Shown: piece after piece, positions 6,857 to 10,938 of the stretch
Layout: every line of letters starts with the position of its first letter
How positions within the stretch are numbered: position 1 is the first letter of the stretch
Assembly (NCBI GenBank): GCA_002083565.1
Contig: MSXM01000079.1
Span: 49,001-59,938 of the forward strand
Source of the DNA: Nitrospira sp. ST-bin4
GTDB taxonomy: Bacteria; Nitrospirota; Nitrospiria; Nitrospirales; Nitrospiraceae
DNA: 10,938 nt
Direction: 5' to 3'
Position numbers and translations under genes: made by a program
The notes under the pieces: generated by a model
The model's input: the letters and a program-made list of their open reading frames with translations, nothing else
What the model was told of the DNA's origin: nothing
The model's database searches: none

Positions 6857-8068
6857 ATGAAATATGTGATCGTGCATGCCGGTGGAATGGCTGATCAACC
6901 TCGTCAAGAACTGGGTGGTCGTACACCGCTTCAGGCTTCCTCAACCCCCCATCTCGACCGGCTGGCCCAGAGCGGAGAGCTGGGACGGCTTGTGATTCCC
7001 GCTGACGGGTTGCTCTATGGAAGCGGATTGAGCAGTACGGCGATTCTTGGCTATGACCCCAAGAAATATTATCAAGGGCCAGGTCCGCTTGAGGCGGCCA
7101 GCTTGGGAGTCTCCGTAACGGAACATGATGTTGCGTACCGGTGCACGATGGTGACTGTGAGGCCGGAAGGCGGGAAGACCGGCGGCGAGATCAAGAAATT
7201 GGGCCACCATGTGATATTGGACGATGCCACGGCCGGATTGATCGACACGGAAGAGGCCCGCGAATTGATCGAGGCGATCAATGAGCAGCTTGGGTCCGAG
7301 ACCATCCAATTTTATCCTGGAGCAGGCCATCGCCATCTCATGGTATGGGTCAATGGCAAGTCACGGGCGGTCTGCGTCGATCCCAAGACGGTCCTCGGCC
7401 GGTCCATCGCGGATGCGTTGCCCACCGGTGACGGCGCCGACATACTTCGGAAGCTCATGGACGCCGCGCACCTGATTTTGCGAGATCATCCCGTGAACGA
7501 TGAGCGGGTCGCGGCAGGCAAGAAACCGGCAAACTGTGTGTGGCTGTGGGGTGAAGGGCGGGCTGTGATGTGGCCGAGCCTGCCGGAAAAGTATCGTATC
7601 AAGGGTGCGGTTGTGGCCACGAGCGATGTTCAGCGGGGCGCCGGAATTTGTGCCGGCCTCGATGCGGTGGATCCCGATCAACTTACAGCAGGGGACCTCC
7701 GCGAGAAGGCGGCGATGGTATTGGCGGAGTGCGCCAAGAAAGATTTTGTCTATGTGCATGCCGGGCTGGCGGACGAAGTCGTTCACAGCTCCGATCCCAA
7801 CGCGAAGGTTCGCGGCATCGAAGCGTTCGATCGAGATCTCGTCGGGCCCGTGATCGACGGATTGGCCAAACAGGGGCCCTACCGTTATCTGGTCATATGC
7901 GATCATGGCGATGCGTCGCAAGGTCCTGCCTTCTATGTTTTTGGAGAAGGAGGCGGCAAAGGATCAGCACCGGCCGGCCGGCGGTTTACCGAGTCCGATG
8001 CCCAGGCTGCAGAGACGCCCGCCCGCGATGCCACCAAGTTCGTCAACAAGCTCTTTGCGAACGGGTGA
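6857..8068 (+). CDS. Phosphoglycerate-mutase-like protein (ApgM family), proposed alternative homoserine kinase
   Basis: This 403-residue protein belongs to the alkaline phosphatase/iPGM superfamily and resembles archaeal-type ApgM and the TIGR02535 group, named a proposed homoserine kinase. Family blocks: GGMADQP (9-15), GGRTPLQ (20-26), ILGYDPKKYY (63-72), GPLEAASLGV (76-85), VAYRCTMVTV (92-101), GAGHRHLMVW (155-164), DHPVNDER (210-217), WLWGEGRA (229-236), IKGAVVATSDVQRGAGI (248-264), DFVYVH (296-301) and VICDHGD (346-352). Its place between thrC and lysC, with no GHMP-type ThrB nearby, fits a threonine-pathway role. Against routine mutase function, the usual metal-binding Asp is Gly9, the nucleophilic Ser position is Ala62, and the C-terminal THTS-type histidine segment is missing; D306, H310, D349 and H350 remain. 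The start at ATG 6857 gives the family N-terminus, 16 bases after thrC, with AGG at 6850-6852. The function is inferred, and an inactive or regulatory paralogue is possible. Confidence 0.85.
   Translation: MKYVIVHAGGMADQPRQELGGRTPLQASSTPHLDRLAQSGELGRLVIPADGLLYGSGLSSTAILGYDPKKYYQGPGPLEAASLGVSVTEHDVAYRCTMVTVRPEGGKTGGEIKKLGHHVILDDATAGLIDTEEARELIEAINEQLGSETIQFYPGAGHRHLMVWVNGKSRAVCVDPKTVLGRSIADALPTGDGADILRKLMDAAHLILRDHPVNDERVAAGKKPANCVWLWGEGRAVMWPSLPEKYRIKGAVVATSDVQRGAGICAGLDAVDPDQLTAGDLREKAAMVLAECAKKDFVYVHAGLADEVVHSSDPNAKVRGIEAFDRDLVGPVIDGLAKQGPYRYLVICDHGDASQGPAFYVFGEGGGKGSAPAGRRFTESDAQAAETPARDATKFVNKLFANG
8064..8068 (+). promoter_or_regulatory. Ribosome binding site deciding the lysC start
   Basis: GGTGA, complementary to the 3' end of 16S rRNA, ends five bases before the GTG at 8074. 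The competing GTG at 8065 lies inside this site and has no binding site of its own. The element also contains the stop codon of the preceding gene, so the two genes are likely coupled in translation. Confidence 0.5.
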
Positions 8069-8073
8069 AGACG

Positions 8074-9291
8074 GTGGCCTTGATTGTCCAAAAATATGGA
8101 GGCACGTCGGTTGGATCGATCGAGCGGATTCACCGGGTCGCTGATCGGGTCTTACGGGCTCAGCGGGAGGGGCATCGGATCGTGGTGGTGCTGTCCGCCA
8201 TGAGCGGCGAAACCGATCGCTTACTCAAGCTGGCGCATGAGGCGACACCGGTTCCGGATGAGCGCGAGTTGGACATGCTGCTCTCGACCGGAGAGCGGGT
8301 CACGATCGCTCTGCTGGCGATGGAATTGCGCGGGCGGGGGATCAATGCGCGGTCCTATACGGGCCGGCAAGTCGGCATCATTACCGACAGCGCGCATACC
8401 AATGCCCGTATTGCGCGGGTGACAGCGGATCGGATTCGCGAGGCGCTGGAGGAGGGTGTGATCCCTGTTGTGGCTGGTTTCCAAGGGATCAACGAACAGT
8501 CTGATGTGACGACGCTGGGCCGCGGAGGGTCCGATCTGTCCGCCGTCGCGCTGGCCGCGGCGTTGAAGGCGGACCGCTGCGTGATCTTTACCGACGTCGA
8601 TGGCGTCTATACGGCGGACCCCAATATCGTACCGGCAGCGAGACGGATCGATAAAATCTCGTACGAAGAGATGCTCGAAATGGCCAGCCTCGGGGCCAAA
8701 GTGCTGCAGACCAGATCGGTCGAGTTTGCAGCCAAGTTCAGCGTGCCGGTGGAGGTGAATTCGAGCTTCAAAGAAGGAAAGGGGACCCTCGTGACGAAGG
8801 AAGATACGGACATGGAAGCGGCGGCAGTGGCCGGGGTCACAGGAGACCGCAATCAGGCGAAAATCACGATCGTCGGTGTGCCGGACAAACCCGGGATCGC
8901 CGCGCGGATTTTCGGCATCGTGGCGGAGGCCCATATCAACGTCGATATGATCATCCAGAATATCAGTCAGGCAGCCATGACGGATCTTTCGTTCACGGTG
9001 CCACGGGCGGATCTCAAGAAGGCTGTGCCGATCATTCAAGCCGCGGCCAAGGAGATCGAAGCCAAATCAGTGTCAGTGACCGAGGCAATCGCAAAAGTCT
9101 CGCTCATCGGAGTGGGGATGCGATCTCACTCGGGAGTCGCGGCAAAAATGTTCGAGGTGCTCGCGCGCGAGGGGGTCAATATCATGATGATCAGCACGTC
9201 AGAGATCAAGATCTCCTGCGTGATCGATGAAAAGTACCTTGAGCTGGCCATGCGCTCCCTGCACTCGGCATTCGGTCTCGATCAGAGATAG
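8074..9291 (+). CDS. lysC: Aspartate kinase (LysC type, two ACT domains)
   Basis: Aspartate kinase phosphorylates L-aspartate with ATP, the committed step to lysine, threonine, methionine and diaminopimelate. From the GTG at 8074 the product is 405 residues. The amino-acid kinase domain (1 to about 240) shows VQKYGGTSVGS (5-15), VVVLSAMSGETD (37-48), STGERVTIALLA (71-82), TTLGRGGSDLSAVALAAAL (146-164) and FTDVDGVYTADP (172-183). Two ACT repeats follow (about 263-340 and 343-405), with KITIVGVPDKPG (263-274) and VGMRSHSGVAAKMF (347-360), the allosteric region that binds Lys and/or Thr in relatives. The GTG at 8074 is preferred because GGTGA lies five bases upstream and it yields the usual MALIVQKYGG start; the GTG at 8065 would overlap the previous stop by four bases and add three residues. 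Length and architecture resemble the B. subtilis LysC/C. glutamicum type, which also makes a short regulatory subunit. Confidence 0.97.
   Translation: MALIVQKYGGTSVGSIERIHRVADRVLRAQREGHRIVVVLSAMSGETDRLLKLAHEATPVPDERELDMLLSTGERVTIALLAMELRGRGINARSYTGRQVGIITDSAHTNARIARVTADRIREALEEGVIPVVAGFQGINEQSDVTTLGRGGSDLSAVALAAALKADRCVIFTDVDGVYTADPNIVPAARRIDKISYEEMLEMASLGAKVLQTRSVEFAAKFSVPVEVNSSFKEGKGTLVTKEDTDMEAAAVAGVTGDRNQAKITIVGVPDKPGIAARIFGIVAEAHINVDMIIQNISQAAMTDLSFTVPRADLKKAVPIIQAAAKEIEAKSVSVTEAIAKVSLIGVGMRSHSGVAAKMFEVLAREGVNIMMISTSEIKISCVIDEKYLELAMRSLHSAFGLDQR
8812..9291 (+). other. Possible internal translation product: aspartate kinase beta (regulatory) subunit
   Basis: Met247 of LysC, in DMEAAAVAGV, sits where the separately translated beta subunit begins in Corynebacterium and close to that in Bacillus. 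AAGGA (8797-8801) lies ten bases upstream of this ATG. The product would be 159 residues holding both ACT domains, near the roughly 160-170 residues of known beta subunits. The alignment is from memory; an in-frame Met here could also be only an internal residue. Confidence 0.4.
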
Positions 9292-9332
9292 GTGCTTCGC
9301 ATCCGAATTCAATCACGCGCATGAAGTGAGTC

Positions 9333-9362
9333 TCGACAGATTGACAGTTCACCTGGTACCCT
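9333..9362 (+). promoter_or_regulatory. Weak candidate promoter before cimA
   Basis: TCGACA (9333-9338) and TACCCT (9357-9362) are 18 bases apart, with TGG just before the -10 giving an extended -10 look. Transcription would start near 9369, almost on the ATG at 9371 (leaderless) or about 98 bases before the TTG at 9467. A perfect TTGACA at 9341 has no -10 at proper spacing. cimA may simply be read from the upstream operon. Confidence 0.2.
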
Positions 9363-9370
9363 CTCTCCCC

Positions 9371-10938
9371 ATGGCTCGAAAAACCGCATCGTCTCGCGCT
9401 CCTCGCGCCGCTCATCCACCTCACCCGTCTCTTCAACCGAGCCTGCCGGCCGGTCGGGAGGCGGCATTGGAAATCTACGATACCACGCTGCGCGATGGCG
9501 CGCAGGCCGAGGATGTCAGTTTCTCGGTCGAGGACAAGGTTCGTGTCGCGCAGAAGCTGGACGAATTAGGTGTCCATTTCATCGAAGGCGGCTGGCCAGG
9601 GGCGAATCCCAAAGACATTGAATTCTTCCGGATCATCAAAACTATTCCGCTCAAGCATGCCACCGTCATTGCGTTCGGGTCGACGAGGAAAGCCAGCCAC
9701 TCCGTCGGCAAGGACCCCAATCTTCAGGCGCTCCTTGCCGCCGACACGAAGACGATCACACTGTTCGGGAAGACGTGGTCATTGCACGTCACCGATGCGC
9801 TGGGCATTTCGTTGGCCACCAATCTTGAATTGATCGGCGATTCCGTCGCCTACCTGCACAGCAAGGGGCGCCGGGTGTTTTACGATGCCGAACATTTTTT
9901 CGACGGCTATAAGACGAATCCCGACTATGCGCTCAACACCATCCGCAAGGCGGTGGAAGCCGGGGCGGAACGGGTGATTCTCTGCGATACCAACGGCGGC
10001 ACGATGCCCTGGGAGATCCGCACCATCTGTGAGATCGTACAGCGTGAGTGCCGGGTGCCGTTGGGGATCCATGCCCATAACGATTGTGATATGGCGGTGG
10101 CGAACTCATTGGTGGCGATCGAGACGGGCATCGTGCAGGTGCAGGGGACGATCAACGGCATCGGGGAACGGTGCGGGAATGCGAATCTCTGCTCGATCGT
10201 TCCCAATTTGGAGCTGAAGATGAAGCGTCCGGCGCTGACGGACCGCTTGAGCCACTTGAAAGAGGTGTCAGGATTCGTGACCGAGATCGCCAATCTCATG
10301 CCCAATAAGCATCAGCCCTACGTCGGCGATTCAGCCTTCGCGCACAAGGGTGGGGTGCATATCCATGCCGTGCTGAAAAACCCGGCCACCTATGAACACG
10401 TCGATCCGGCGAAGGTCGGCAACCGGCAGCGTGTGTTGGTGTCCGATTACGCAGGGCGCAGCGGTCTCTTGGACAAGATCGAGGCCTTTGGTATCAAGTT
10501 GTCAAAAGACCATTCCAAGGTGCATGAGCTCATCGAAACCCTCAAAGAGCGTGAAAGCCAGGGGTATCAGTTCGAAGGAGCGGAGGGATCGTTTGAGTTG
10601 CTCATGCGGAAAGCGATGGGGAGCCATAGGCCCGCCTTTCAACTTCTGGGGTTCCGCGTCATCGTTGAGAAGAAACAGGACAACGGCGCTCCGCTATCGG
10701 AAGCGACGGTCATGGTCAAGGTCGGCGATGCGGTGGAACATACGGCTGCCGTAGGAGCCGGGCCGGTCAATGCGCTGGACCATGCCTTGCGCAAATCTTT
10801 GGAGCAATTTTATCCCCAGCTCAAGGAAGTCAAACTCCTCGATTATAAAGTGCGTGTCCTGGCGGCGAATAAAGGCACTGAATCCAAGGTCCGCGTCCTG
10901 ATCGAATCGGGAGATCACAAAGATAAGTGGGGAACGGT
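9371..10938 (+). CDS. cimA: (R)-citramalate synthase CimA (3' end cut by window edge)
   Basis: CimA condenses pyruvate with acetyl-CoA to (R)-citramalate, opening the threonine-deaminase-independent route to 2-oxobutyrate and isoleucine. The frame is open to the right edge (522 codons). Family features of the DRE-TIM/LeuA group: YDTTLRDGAQAEDVSFS (36-52) with R41-D42, EGGWPGANPKD (72-82), FYDAEHFFDGY (170-180), ILCDTNGGTMPWE (203-215), GIHAHNDCDMAVANS (232-246) with metal ligands H234 and H236, INGIGERCGNANL (261-273) and KGGVHIHAV (326-334). Residues from about 400 onward match the C-terminal LeuA-like regulatory domain, probably complete but for a few residues. EGGWPG and the overall length point to the Geobacter-type CimA rather than 2-isopropylmalate synthase. 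The ATG at 9371 has a pyrimidine-rich upstream and no binding site; a TTG at 9467 (codon 33) has GGGAGG five bases upstream and would give the usual family N-terminus. It lies 79 bases after lysC. Confidence 0.95.
   Translation, partial: MARKTASSRAPRAAHPPHPSLQPSLPAGREAALEIYDTTLRDGAQAEDVSFSVEDKVRVAQKLDELGVHFIEGGWPGANPKDIEFFRIIKTIPLKHATVIAFGSTRKASHSVGKDPNLQALLAADTKTITLFGKTWSLHVTDALGISLATNLELIGDSVAYLHSKGRRVFYDAEHFFDGYKTNPDYALNTIRKAVEAGAERVILCDTNGGTMPWEIRTICEIVQRECRVPLGIHAHNDCDMAVANSLVAIETGIVQVQGTINGIGERCGNANLCSIVPNLELKMKRPALTDRLSHLKEVSGFVTEIANLMPNKHQPYVGDSAFAHKGGVHIHAVLKNPATYEHVDPAKVGNRQRVLVSDYAGRSGLLDKIEAFGIKLSKDHSKVHELIETLKERESQGYQFEGAEGSFELLMRKAMGSHRPAFQLLGFRVIVEKKQDNGAPLSEATVMVKVGDAVEHTAAVGAGPVNALDHALRKSLEQFYPQLKEVKLLDYKVRVLAANKGTESKVRVLIESGDHKDKWGT
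9456..9461 (+). promoter_or_regulatory. Ribosome binding site pointing to a TTG start for cimA
   Basis: GGGAGG is five bases upstream of TTG 9467, in frame with cimA. Starting there removes 32 residues rich in Ala, Pro, Arg and Ser and leaves a protein that begins just before EIYDTTLRDG, as relatives do. Confidence 0.45.

Noticed and set aside
7570..8073. Upstream extension of the lysC frame by about 168 codons, a possible fusion
   Set aside because: The extra residues overlap the conserved PGM-like gene in another frame and are low-complexity Arg/Gly/Ser; LysC families begin at the KYGGTS region.
8221..9039. 272-codon minus-strand frame inside lysC
   Set aside because: It is antisense to conserved kinase and ACT domains, is rich in His, Arg and Asp as expected of a reverse-frame artefact, and has no motif.
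9341..9369. TTGACA at 9341 as a consensus promoter for cimA
   Set aside because: The -35 is perfect, but at 17 bases spacing the -10 position reads TCTCCC, which is not a usable -10.

Overview
The window carries two divergent gene sets, all housekeeping or biosynthetic, on moderately GC-rich DNA with little space between genes. I see no mobile element, RNA gene, CRISPR array or sign of transfer. The gene content and order (a PdxJ-type vitamin B6 gene facing an aspartate/threonine cluster with a phosphoglycerate-mutase-like gene between thrC and lysC, then a Geobacter-type citramalate synthase) suggest a deep-branching Gram-negative such as Nitrospira/Nitrospirota or a relative of the Desulfobacterota. 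That assignment is recollection-based inference, not something the sequence proves.

Left part, minus strand (read right to left from 2968 to 1): pdxJ (pyridoxine 5'-phosphate synthase), a 162-base gap with a doubtful 34-codon ORF, nnr (bifunctional NAD(P)HX epimerase/dehydratase) and tsaE (ATPase of tRNA t6A synthesis). The nnr-tsaE pair overlaps by 11 bases, and tsaE runs off the left edge probably only a few codons before its stop.

Middle, 2969-3258: a 290-base divergent intergenic region. It holds a 7+7 palindrome near pdxJ and a well-formed sigma70-type promoter (TTGACT, 17 bases, TAGAAT) for the rightward genes.

Right part, plus strand: alaC-like aminotransferase, hom, thrC, an ApgM/iPGM-like gene, lysC, and a cimA truncated by the right edge. 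The first five are tightly packed (4-base overlap, 16-base gap, 16-base gap, 4 bases or touching), which is an operon. Together they supply aspartate kinase, homoserine dehydrogenase and threonine synthase, while citramalate synthase makes the isoleucine precursor from pyruvate and acetyl-CoA without threonine deaminase. No classical GHMP homoserine kinase (thrB) is present. The PGM-like gene occupies that slot and belongs by resemblance and context to the family proposed as an alternative homoserine kinase.

The most interesting observation is that this PGM-like protein lacks, at the positions I can align from memory, the Asp and the nucleophilic Ser of the N-terminal metal site and one C-terminal metal-binding His, yet it keeps the rest of the fold and its operon position. 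Secondary points are a likely internal translation start in lysC for a separate regulatory subunit, and an uncertain start in cimA where a TTG with a strong Shine-Dalgarno sequence competes with an upstream ATG that has none.
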